This document shows positions 35,148 through 45,286 of a stretch of 64,000 bases of DNA, one piece after another. This DNA comes from Kondoa malvinella (taxonomy: Eukaryota > Basidiomycota > Agaricostilbomycetes > Agaricostilbales > Kondoaceae), in NCBI GenBank assembly GCA_039545315.1, contig BCIM01000002.1, positions 2,146,331 through 2,210,330 of the forward strand. Direction: 5' to 3'. A program made the position numbers and the translations under genes. The first letter of the stretch is position 1, and each line of letters starts with the position of its first letter. The notes under the pieces are model-generated. The model was not told the DNA's origin. It did no database searches and worked only from the letters and a program-made list of their open reading frames with translations.

Positions 35148-36473
35148 ATGAACCTACCTGCAAAGCCTCCTTTAACTCTCTCGCCAGCTGATCGAAGCCT
35201 TGCGATGCAACAAATTCAAGCTAGAGGTTTCGAAGCAATGACAGCTTCATCATTGCTGCGAGACCATAATGGGAATGTCGCGAAAGCCATTCATGCAGCT
35301 GATGCTATCCTACACCTCGAAAGTCCCGCTCTTACTCGTTCGGATGCTATTAGACTATTGAAAAGGCACAAATGGGACCTCACGACAGCGCTAGCTGAAC
35401 GTGAAGCGAACATCAAGGCTGCCGAAAAAGTTCTGCAAGGCAAAGCGAGGCAAAAGGCAATGATCAGAGTATGACCAGATTCTGCTGGTCAAATAGCAAT
35501 GGCTGAATCCCTATCAGATTGGCGACTATGCTACCAGCCCTGGCGATATGGCGCACCGATTAGCCAAAGCCTGCAATGCCTCCGACCTGAAAAGGGCGAA
35601 AGAAGCATTAGCACAGCCTGTCAACGCTAAATACGTCGCTATAGGCATCTTACTCACTGAAAGTTGTCATCCGCCTGTGGATCGTCGTACCATCCAGCAG
35701 AGAAGAAAGTCGCCTTTGACAACACGCTGGTTCATTAGTGTAGGTACCGCTGAAGTATCTGGCTATTTGGGTTAACGTCCTTGAACAGGCTAGCCAGCTA
35801 AAGTGCGGTAAATCGGCACAGATCTACGCTTTCCAACTGCTCTCGGAGCTCGATCATGAGACCTTGGAGAAGGAGGTGGCTGCTCTGGAGCAGAAGCGTA
35901 GTAGCGCAGCTCGGAGAGGTTTCTCGATTCACGGTATTAGTAAGGCCTATCTGACTGCAGACGCTATGATCCAAGTGAGTTGAGCGCATTATACTGTATC
36001 GTAGTGTCTGACTACTTTCTCAGCAATTTATGTACAATTGGCTATTCAAGCACAGCGATGTCGAGCATCGAGCTGGTGACAAGTCCAAGCAAGTCATTTT
36101 CCGACATATCTGCACACTCGTGGATGCAAGTCCAAAAGATAGGGCGCAAGCCCTGTTGAAGCAGTCAATCAGCATTGCTTGTGATGTAGAAGTCACCGCG
36201 GACGAGTTTGAGGAAGTAACCGCACGTACTGCGAACGAGGGTGCTGTGCAGGCCCTCGAACACGTCATCGGCTGGTTCTGGTGCAGCATACAACTGCGAG
36301 AAGAACAGGAACATGAACGTTTGCGCGCTGCGACGGCAGCTCACATCGAGCTCATGTCTACTGAGCAAAAGGAGGAACATGAAGAGGATTCGCGAGAACT
36401 GGATCGGCTTCGAGCGGCCAATCTTAATAAGCGAGCTCGAGGCGCGATGAGCAGTCGAAGCTCTAGAACATAG
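35148..36473 (+). CDS. UBA-like domain protein of unknown function
   Basis: Four exons joined in phase by GTATGA, GTAGGT and GTGAGT introns. Residues 15-55 (around GFEAMTASSLLRDHNGNVAK) follow the UBA/UBA-like pattern of a short three-helix bundle, and a second partial repeat follows (RSDAIRLLKRHKWDLTTALA). The rest is helical: a middle part with ISKAYLTADAMIQQFMYNWL and a charged C-terminal coiled region (EEQEHERLRAATAAHIELM) ending in a basic Ser/Arg tail. No enzyme motif or targeting signal. A role in ubiquitin binding or in nascent-chain handling is suggested only by the UBA-like fold. Predicted length is about 390 residues. Confidence 0.7.
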
Positions 36474-36570
36474 CTTACATTAGCATTCAGTTAATGGCAT
36501 GCAGGGACCCAGTACAAGTTGTCCAAATAATCCGAAACAATCACACACAGCGCAAAGACGACCGTCACTT

Positions 36571-37782
36571 TCACTCGAAATCTAACAAGTCGTCAATGTT
36601 CTTCTTGCGTTTTTTTGCCGGTGAAGGTAGGCGGCCAGGATTTGCGAGGCCTTCAGCTGCTGCCACAGTGTGCGGGTGCATCAAGATCCATTCCAACACC
36701 GCATCCCCATACTGTTGCAATGTCAGGTACGGAAGGAACATCTGTTCAGGAGCAGCATACCTCTTTATATTCGCGCGAGAGGTCGGAGAACAGCTCTTCT
36801 CGTGCTGTATTGGCCCTCAGCTGGCCAATGATATGCTGTAACGCTTCTTTCCGCAAATTCGGCATGTTGATTTCACTGTCACGAGATTAAGCTTCAGCTC
36901 CTTACAGTACGGCCGAAGACCTACTGCGCCAGAAGATAAAAGGCTTTCGCATCCGGGTTGCGTTGATGCGGCGGAGCCAGATTTTCAGTGTCTTTGGGTG
37001 TTTGATCAAAGATAATGGGTTGCCAGGTATATAGATGACATAAGAGAGCGTTGAAGCAGGCGTAGTCGTGCGAAGTAATGGGTATAGCCAGTGGAGGCTG
37101 CTGGACGTTCAGATGATCCTCGAAGGAGATCATGGATGCAATATACTCGCAGCGCTGCGAGAGGAATTCGCGATTCGAGTATAACTTCAGCTCTGGTGCC
37201 TCTTTGCTCGCTGCGAAGGTGAAAACAACATCGTTTGGGTTTGGATTGTGCAAATTGACTATATTCATTGAGCAGCTGTTGGCACGGCGCTCGACAGCGA
37301 CTCACGTGAAGCAAGCGTAGATGCTGCCGTTTTAGTGCGCAATATCATGGCTTCTTGTGCAGGCCCCGGAACAATATTGCGCGATGGAGGCAGCAAATCC
37401 GAGAGATATACAAAGATACGATAGCCGTCGAACGGTTTAGCGGTTCGACTTAAGTGCAGGAACCGAAAGCGTTGTAGCTTGACTGCTGCCCCAAAATCGA
37501 TACCATAGTCGATACCATATGCTGAAAAACGCGCAGACTTGAATGGACATTCGCTAGAGTTTATACGTTCTAGAATGGTAAGGCCAGACCCGTTTGAGCC
37601 ATGCTCGCTGTGATTCGCATGCCGTGGAAAGTTCCGGTCTGGGCAACAGCAGAATTTGAGCCAGAGAGCATATAATCTTGTATTTCTTTGTCGCTCATTG
37701 TGGCGAAGGTGTTCGGCATTTTGCTGCCTCCTGTTGGATAGTAGTTCCATTGATAAAAGGCGGATGTAGTGCTGCTGTCCAT
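36571..37782 (-). CDS. BTB/POZ-like domain protein
   Basis: The 3' half is clear: NPNDVVFTFAASKEAPELKL and the segment FLSQRCEYIASMIS form the BTB start, CFNALLCHLYTWQPI the next helix pair, and after a GTAGGT intron comes the standard tail YLLAHEINMPNLRKEALQHI then REELFSDLSREY and VLEWILMHP, ending in a basic PAKKRKK stretch. The 5' part begins MDSSTTSAFYQWNYYPTGGS. Joining it to the middle exon (AYGIDYGIDFGAAVKLQ) needs a poor 44-nt GTTGCC...GCGAG intron near 37640-37597, otherwise the frame breaks. BTB proteins dimerise and often bridge Cul3 ubiquitin ligases or chromatin factors. Divergent from the HD gene, 89 bp between starts. Confidence 0.68.
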
Positions 37783-37871
37783 GATGTCCTTTATCTTCGC
37801 CGTTTTGGACGAAGCGAGTCAATACTATTTGGCGCGCTCTTGAAGTACGACAGCGAGCACATCAGTACAGC

Positions 37872-38648
37872 ATGAGGACCATAGAAGAGTCACAAGCCAT
37901 TATCAAAGCTGCAGAAGATCTGACGCGCCAGCAGTAAGAGTTCCATTATCAAGCATTGAACGCGTCTCAAGAAGCGAAAGCATGTCCTCGTACGACCCTT
38001 CGCACGACTATCTACACGTTCAACGTGTAGTGAAGACTGCTCTGAAGCTCGCAGAAGACAATAAGGCTGATCTTTTCATCGTCCACCTGTGCGTCTATCA
38101 CGCGCAGCGAAGCTTAGCTGATTGTCTTATAGAGCAGCGTTGTTCCATGATCTGTTCGACAGCAAATACAGCAGCTCCTCGGATCGGAGTTTACTGCATA
38201 GCTTCTTTGACTCGAATCCGGTCGAGAAGAATGCAAGAGAAGAGGTCATGCGGATCGTAGAAAATGTCTCGTACAGCAAAGAAGTCAAGCGGATCAAGGC
38301 AGGGCAACAATCTACATGGCATGAAACGTGTATTGAGTTGCATTGGTATGTCACCTCGTGACTTGTCGATTCAAGCAGCTAACACTTTGAAGCGTGCAAG
38401 ACGCAGACAAGCTCGACGCGATGGGAGCTATAGGCATAATGCGTTGCTCTGCATTCAGCTGTGCAACAAACAGACCGCTAGTATCGCATGTCGAAGACAA
38501 ACCGGATCCAAGCTGCTCGATAGCTCATTATCACGACAAGCTACTCAAGCTCCAAGGCATGCTCAAGACTGAACGAGGACGTGAGATGGGCCAGAACAGA
38601 CACGACTTTATGCTCTCATTCTTGCAGCAGCTAGACAGTGAATTGTAG
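37872..38648 (+). CDS. HD-domain metal-dependent phosphohydrolase
   Basis: Four exons, the first only 62 nt (MRTIEESQAIIKAAEDLTRQ). Splicing brings in DPSHDYLHVQRVVKTALKLA, giving the first His pair, then AALFHDLFDSKY with the HD motif, and CVQDADKLDAMGAIGIMRC with the final Asp: the H...HD...D metal set of the HD superfamily. Length is about 215 residues. Bacterial and fungal members of this single-domain group hydrolyse nucleotides or phosphomonoesters; the actual substrate is unknown. No targeting signal is visible. Confidence 0.83.
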
Positions 38649-38722
38649 TGTCTATTTATGCTATGCTCGTGCTACTTTTACAAATGCTGCCCAAATAATG
38701 TTACAGTGTCTCACTTGACGAT

Positions 38723-41002
38723 TCACTCTTCTTCTAGTCCCTCGTGTTCTTCATTGGCTTCTCGCAGTTCAACAAGATAGATCCGCTCGGAACCAGTCTG
38801 AGGCACATATAGCGAGAAAGCTGCAGCCACGAGAGCTGAGACAGCACCGAACAGAAAAACATATACTACGTCGCGTCGTTTGGCCAGATTACGGTGGTTT
38901 TCTGGTGGATCTTGCAAGTCGACGAGCTTAAAGATGCCTGAAGACACCACGCTGACGATCTGTCAAACTCAGAACCTTGTTAGTCTATTAGAAGACAGCC
39001 AAGATTCGAAACTGACCAGTTGCGGCGCGACAATAGCCAAATTATCTGCATGCATATTAGCCAAAGTGGTGTGTCGACCGGGGACGACCTCACGTATGCC
39101 CAGTATGGTAGCGCCACCACTTTGCTTCCGTTCTCCAATCAGTGGCGCACATTCGCTCAGCGCTCGACCAGCATCAGCCTTGGCCAATTCTTCTTCCTCA
39201 GGTTCGTCACTTCCTTCTGCTGCCCGAACCATCTCCATGACCATCGCGAATGGTATCCAGCAAGTCACAGCCCAACATATACCCACAGCGGATATACATA
39301 TTGTAGCGCTCTCCACAGAGTGGACCATGAAGGTTGCTACCATAGTCAGAGCAAAGAAGATATGCGAAGCGGTCCAGATATGCCGCAGTGTGCAGGCCAT
39401 CAGTAGACGTCGCAGGCCATTCCAAGCTTTGCTAGCTGGTCGAGACAGGAGAAAGTCGCTTGATCCGAGCTCTTGTAGGCCCGGCAGAATGATGCCGGAT
39501 AGAAAAGCAACGAGCGAGTAAGACAAGAGCGCCTGCTTCAGGTCAGCACCGTAGCCAGGTTCTGTATCTGTGTGCTTACTAGAGACCCATATCGAAGAGC
39601 CGCATCATCGCCAGACGAGTATTCTGGATGCGCAACAGCGAATTGCTCTGCAACAAATGTAGATGAGAAGAACAAGAAAGGGAACCTGAAAATAATCAGC
39701 AGACTCGAAGGGAGTAGTAGAGGACGACCGACCATCCCAACCAAGCCCAAAACTGAACATAACAGACTCTCTTGACCGGCACAGGCAGAGTCATGATCGT
39801 TTTCCTAACATTGCCCAACATGCCCAGACTGGCCTTCAACCCACCTTCGTCTTCCACGATAGTTTCCACCTCTTTTTCGCCTGTAGCGACACACGTGATA
39901 GTCGAGCAAACAGCCATGCAAATCACGCTGCAAACGCATAGCTTGGCAAATTGATTCCCGGGTATGAGAGCTATGGCGCGATTGTGTACCAAATCGATAA
40001 AGCCCTTGACTTCGATTTTAGTGCACGGTATGTTAGGGCACAACGACTGACTAGAGAGTAGCCAATGACGTTCCCGAGATGAGTCACTCGACCTTGCCAG
40101 GCATTTGCTGTAGATTGTTCGGAACCCGTTGCGGTGTCCAAAATAAGAGCTCGAGAGGCGGCTTGCAATGCGTTTAACGAAAAGTCAAGTCCCCCTTGAT
40201 CCAATGTCAATTTCAGCTGGCACCTAAAGTGAAGTCACTCACAAAAGCAAGGTATAGCAACTGCAATAGCTATCTGACGCAATTTCTCGTTTCGAGCGGG
40301 ATCCCAGTCGCCAACATCACCATTTGTGAGCGAAACGACGCCAGAAGCGATATCGCGGCAGTAAGCAACGCCGAGCGCGAAGAGTCCGACACAGATGCTC
40401 GAGATGACAATGTATTTCCTTCTTCGGTATTTGTGCGTTTCGCTGTCTGTGAATTTATGCCAATCAGAACTTACGTTCGAACAAAGACTAGTGGAAGCAT
40501 ACCCGATAGAGCACCTATGATAGGCTGACACACCAAGCCCGTCACAGGTCCCGCAAGCCATACCAGACTAGACACCTGCTTCGATAGTCCAAGACTAAGT
40601 AAGAATGGCTATAGCCTCATATCAGGATCATCCTTGCAGAGAAGAGAAGTTCGAGCTTACATTGCCCTGACCCATTTCGACAGACCAGCACAACTGTGCA
40701 CCAAGCATACTCGCAACAAGACAAATCAACTGCTTTGTACTCAATCTCGGGTCCGCTTCCTCCTCCTCGTCATATCCGCTGAATCGCTGTTCGCTTCCTC
40801 TGCCAGCTTCGAAGCTGAGGTTTCGAGGCAAGCGGACAGGAAAGCTATATGTATCGCCTCTTTTGATACCGCCTGAAGATGTCGTGCGTTGTAATAAAGA
40901 AGGCTTGTGTCGTCGAGAGAATGTTGACGGTGTACTTGGAGATTTCGGTAGCAGAGAGTCAATGCTTTGATAGGTCTGCTGACGAGAGTGTCGATCTGTC
41001 AT
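38723..41002 (-). CDS. MFS permease of the sucrose/alpha-glucoside type (SUT-like)
   Basis: The N-terminal ~95 residues are hydrophilic and Ser/Arg-rich (starts MTDRHSRQQTYQSIDSLLPK). Transmembrane helices follow from ICLVASMLGAQLCWSVEMGQ, and the family block SSLVWLAGPVTGLVCQPIIG is diagnostic of SUT/GPH-type sugar-proton symporters such as fission yeast Sut1. Further helices include IYVSAICVGLF-like and QFWAWLGWFPFLFFSSTFVA segments and CWAVTCWIPFAMVMEMVRA; the last helix is YVFLFGAVSALVAAAFSLYV, before an acidic tail. About eight introns. It should import sucrose, maltose or a related alpha-glucoside with protons across the plasma membrane. The start is the first ATG of the frame; one upstream exon cannot be excluded. 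Confidence 0.82.
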
Positions 41003-41563
41003 TTGTCTTCGAGCGCGTGCTGTAAATGAGGCTCTCGCGCCAAGGTGGATTGTAGGGCAAGGCGAATAGCGAGTGACGTTTGGCGAATCCGACAAAGACG
41101 CCTTATTGGACTATATCGGACTGATACACAGCACTTCAGAGGAAGGGTGTAGTGCCGGCACAGCTATCCAGGCAGCGCAGCGAGTCGAATGCCTCTTGCA
41201 GAGAGACGGCGGTCAAAAGCAAGCAACGCGGGGAAATACCGATCAGCTGCTGTCGGCCCTACACAGGGGCTCTACTATGGCTCTCAAGCGCAAGAATAAA
41301 GCGAGACGTAGACGCTGACCTCGGGAAAACGGCAACATGAAAGTTTGAAGAAGTCACAAATTGGGCATTCAGCACTTATTCAAGACATGCACGCTTCTCT
41401 TCCAAGAACAAGCTCTACGCACGAGCAGAATCTCTGGATTGCAAGAGGCGAGGCGGCTCGGAGACTTTTCAGAGTGAGTCTAGGCAATTTGACCAGACAA
41501 GCGGTATTTCACGTATGTAATCTATAGCCTGCATTGGAAAGCTAGCGCATAGCAAGTACCACA
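41003..41563. other. divergent intergenic region, permease / MYND gene
   Basis: No gene is supported. A possible acceptor (GATATAG near 41110 on the minus strand) could belong to a 5' UTR intron of the permease. A 13-codon plus-strand basic frame near 41278 is too short to judge. Confidence 0.35.
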
Positions 41564-42660
41564 ATGCCTCGCCTCAGCGATGAGCAGTTGCGAAAGGGCG
41601 AGGGATTGATATTCCAGATGCGCGAGGCCCTGCAAGCCGACAACATCAGCGAGCTATCATCGGCTTGTATGGCAGTGATTCTAGCCACGAAAGGATCTCG
41701 GGCTTTGTCGGGCTGGGTCACCAGACGTCTGGTATCAGAGGAACCGCTTTTCATCAAACGGCTCACCAGGCCAACTTTTTTGGCTACGCCCGGAGGTTTT
41801 CTTGAACCGATTGAGACGGGCCTACTTTCAACAGGGGTTTGGGACGAGACAGGAGAGAAGGATTATGCATCTTCCCACTCGACGGAGGAGGAGCAGATGC
41901 AACTCGTTCTTTCCGCCGCCAATGTCATGTTCTTCTTGATGAAAGCTTTGCATCACACTCAACATCTCAAGGACATCCCTTGGTCTACGATACAAGAGAT
42001 AGGACCTTCTCTCGTCAAAGGTCTGTTCTTCTACTGCGCCTTCGGCATGATGGAAACCTTCACTACCGAAAACGACTGCGACACACAATCAGCAACTGAG
42101 GTGGAACATAGTTGTATGGCCATTGTCGATACTTTGATCTTCTTACGTCGACATCCAGCTCTTCTCGACATTATCGATTGGAAACCGAGTTTTTGGGCAA
42201 ACAAGTTCCGTAGCATCGATAGAAGCCTAGACCATGCCCATGATCCCGATGATGATTCCGCGAGACTAGCCATGCTCATTCTCACCTATATCATGGGCGG
42301 CGACTTATCCAAAGAAGCCAACATTCGGAATTTTCGTAGCATCTTCTCATTGAACAACTTCAACACTCCGCGTGAACGAGGCGATTTCGCCTTTTCCAGA
42401 TCAGAAATCAAGGACTTTCGCTATCCTATTGTCTGGGTTTGCATTTGTGGGGAATATTGGGAGGGTGAAGGAGACAGCGGGGCGCGCAAACCTTTTTACG
42501 CGTGCAGCTTGTGCGGAGCCTCTTTGTACTGTGGGAAGAAGTGTCAGACGACGCGTGAGTCTCTCTTTCTCTTGGTCAGTCTCAGGGCTGACTAGGAACG
42601 ACTGCAGACTGGAAAACTTTTCATAAAGCTCGATGTATCGGACGACGTATCGATAATTGA
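41564..42660 (+). CDS. MYND-type zinc finger protein
   Basis: One long exon and one short one. About 300 residues of helical, unassigned sequence (LVLSAANVMFFLMKALHHTQ; IVDTLIFLRRHPALLDIIDW) precede a C-terminal MYND finger: CICGEYWEGEGDSGARKPF, then ACSLCGASLYCGKKCQ, and after a GTGAGT intron HWKTFHKARC, supplying the Cys/His ligands in MYND spacing. MYND fingers bind Pro-rich partners. Basidiomycete genomes have many such proteins with MYND at the C-terminus and no other known domain; the role is unknown. There is no SET domain. Confidence 0.82.
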
Positions 42661-43335
42661 AGACACAGCAGGGTCGCCCAGGACTTGGTTCGCAACGAGG
42701 GATGAAGAGTTATATCGCTTGAATTGCAAGTGATCTAGATTTGGGTAGCCTGTCCTATCCTGCTGCGTGACAGTCTGTTAGCCGGTCGAGTCGTTGTATG
42801 ACAAAGACCAGCAGAGAATAGATAGGATACAATGCAGATACAATAGTGCCGAGTCACAAGTACAAATGAACCCAGCCAAGGAGATGTTTTAAGTCGCCGA
42901 AAGACGTTTCTGGTGTCGCTGAGTGATGTAGTGCAGATGCTGATACCGAAGTGGATTGACGAATAAGGAAGGAGAATTACGAGGCTGACGTAGTATCCAC
43001 GCTGTGATCCATATGCTCTGCCTTAGCGAAATCACGCAGAGCAGGCAAACATGCTCACAATACGATTTTGACGTGACATTAACGACTTGAAGCTCGTTGT
43101 ATACAGCTGAGACTTTGCCAGAGAGTCCGGAACTGTGTGTCGATCGTCACTCTGAGCGGAAAATCGCAAACAGCATCCGGCACGCACAGTTGTAGTGCAC
43201 GATGATGAGACAATGAAGCACAGCTGAAAAATACAGAGAGAAGACGATGCTGCGGCTGTTGACGAATCGGAAGCTGTGCATTCAAAACGCAAGCTCTGAG
43301 CGAAAATCTCGCTAGTAGCAATTCCGGACGCACAT
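42661..43335. other. intergenic between convergent MYND and APC11 genes
   Basis: This is a 675-bp stretch. Minus-strand open frames (43032-43339) are Ser/Cys-rich, have no splice or start support and overlap the APC11 tail. I see no gene. Confidence 0.4.
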
Positions 43336-43987
43336 TCACGATGGGGGAATCGGGGCTTGCCGCGCTCTAACTCTTGCCGGACTGCGCGCAGGACTTCTAT
43401 TCGGTACAGGCGGTAATTGAGGATCCGAAGTCTTTTGTTCCGCCGTGACTACGACCAGCTCATGAGATACGTTGAACGGGTAAGTTAGTCTCAAGACTTA
43501 CCCCAAGGTCTTCTATCCATTGGACAATTGTTCTTGCTCGACTCGGTATTGAGCCATTTCAGCAAACAATGCATATGAAAGATATGGGTGCATTCCCCGA
43601 AAACTGTACCATCACATCAGCTTCAAATCGGACAGCGACGAAAGGGAAAGGATGCACTCAAAGGACAATCATCACCTGGTTTCTTGCAATCTGGACAGCA
43701 ACCTTCAAAAGCAGCTCGACAGATGCCGCACACGTCTTCGTCCTCGTCTTCGTCTGGGTTGGCAGAAGCTTTGTGGACATTGTTGATGAATTCGTCAGTG
43801 AATTGACCTGGTGTGAGGTTCCATTTCCATCTGTAACGCCTAGCTGTGTCAGCTTTGAGCTTGGGAGGATAAGAGGGGAAAGAAGGCCGACGTTGCTACC
43901 GCGTTGTATTTCTTATAAGTGACTTTCTGTGCATCAGGCAGCATACTTGAGCTTTATAGAGATGCACAAGTGTCTGCCACTGACCAT
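43336..43987 (-). CDS. APC11: anaphase-promoting complex RING subunit Apc11
   Basis: Five coding exons: the first is just the ATG (43987-43985), then 43926-43892, 43830-43658, 43603-43502 and a tail exon to 43336. Joined, it begins [20 protein letters not shown], matching the Apc11 N-terminus. The RING-H2 follows with all ligands: [40 protein letters not shown], and then LLKWLN...NCPMDRRPW. Apc11 recruits the E2 to the APC/C to ubiquitinate cyclins and securin. The family usually ends soon after RRPW; here a Pro/Arg-rich extension of about 36 residues follows (for example [13 protein letters not shown]). It is not clear that the last exon is always used. Confidence 0.9.
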
Positions 43988-44037
43988 ATTTGTACCTCTA
44001 GAGCAAGGATAACACGGTTGGCGAGCAACCATTCGAA
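43988..44037. promoter_or_regulatory. 50-bp divergent gap between APC11 and SOD2 starts
   Basis: Only 50 bp separate the two predicted start codons. No TATA element is visible; transcription probably starts inside the neighbour or from a very compact shared core. Confidence 0.4.
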
Positions 44038-45078
44038 ATGATGCTGACCCAAATCACTCGCCGCACTCCTGCAGCCGCTGCTAGAGTACTCTCCACTGCT
44101 ATCAGAGCCAAACATACTCTGCCTGATCTGCCATACGACTACAATGTCCTTCCCCTCTGATCCTCAGCCGGGATAATTCATGCTGATGTCAAACCTGTCA
44201 TAGGCACTCGAACCAGCTATCTCTGCTCAAATTATGGAACTCCATCACTCCAAGCATCACAACACGTTCGTGCCCTTCCAGTCTTGGCGTAGTGAGAGCT
44301 GATAGCGGTCACAGATATGTCACCGGCTTGAACAATGTCGAAGAGCAGTACGCCGAAGCTCTAGCTCAGAAGGACGTCAAGCAACAAATCGCTTTACAGC
44401 CCGCTATGAAATTCAATGGTGGTGGTATGTCCCTTTTCTTATCTGGCATAGAATGAGCTGATTGGAAAACAGGTCATGTTAACCACACACTCTTCTGGGA
44501 GGGTCTATCACCTGAGAAAGTCAAAGGCGGTCAATTGGGCAACGGTACGTCTGTCTGTCGTCTTACTCTGAAGTATGGTGTATAGTATGCTTGCACAGGC
44601 AAATTATCGGAATTGATCAATAAAGACTTTGGGTCCCTTGACAGCTTCAAGACTAAAGTCAATACCGCTGCTGCTGGCATTCAAGGTTCAGGTTGGGCTT
44701 GGGTGGTGCGTATTCTGTTTCCTCTTTCCTCTGGGAGTGTGAGTGACAAAAGAAGCGCACAGGGATATAACACCGCTGCTAAACGCATTGAAATCGCTAC
44801 TACTGCGAACCAAGACCCGTTGATTGGTTTGACTCCGTTGTTTGGTATTGATATGTGGTATGTCGCTTCGCTTGTATGCGAGAGACTGTCTGACTTTGCC
44901 TTAAAGGGAACATGCGTTCTACCTTCAATGTACGTGATCCAACTTCTTCGGGTATCATGCCGTGTTGAGAATGGCAATCTGTACAGACAAGAATGTTAAA
45001 CCAGACTACTTGAAGAACATCTGGAGAGTCATCAACTTTGAGAAAGCCGAACAAAGATTGGCTGCTGCTTCTTCCTAG
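44038..45078 (+). CDS. SOD2: manganese superoxide dismutase, mitochondrial
   Basis: About nine short exons. Two ATGs in a row (44038, 44041) start an Arg-rich presequence ([20 protein letters not shown]), followed by the mature start [20 protein letters not shown]. Metal ligands and signatures are present: [19 protein letters not shown] (first His and following), [16 protein letters not shown] (second His), [10 protein letters not shown] (the Gln typical of the Mn type) and LFGIDMWEHAFYLQYKN (Asp and last His). The enzyme converts matrix superoxide to hydrogen peroxide. Length and order are standard; the C-terminus ends EQRLAAASS. Confidence 0.94.
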
Positions 45079-45286
45079 ACTTTCACCGACAGTGCCTTGA
45101 GGCAGATGCGGACAGATGTACATGAATAGCAAATTGGAAACTACAATGGAATAGCATTTTGTGCAATTACAACAATTTGAAACTGCTACAACATCTGAAA
45201 CGAACCAAGAAAATACCAAACTGAACAGATACAGGGTATGCCACAACTAGCCTTCCACTTCCCTCGGCCTAAACCTGCTCGATACA

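Noticed and set aside
37560..37650. Frameshift in the BTB gene
   Set aside because: A 44-nt intron (GTTGCC...GCGAG) restores the frame in phase and yields a natural sequence, so a break cannot be claimed even though the splice sites are poor.
43032..43339. Minus-strand Ser/Cys-rich open frames downstream of APC11
   Set aside because: They overlap each other in different frames and show no start or motif.
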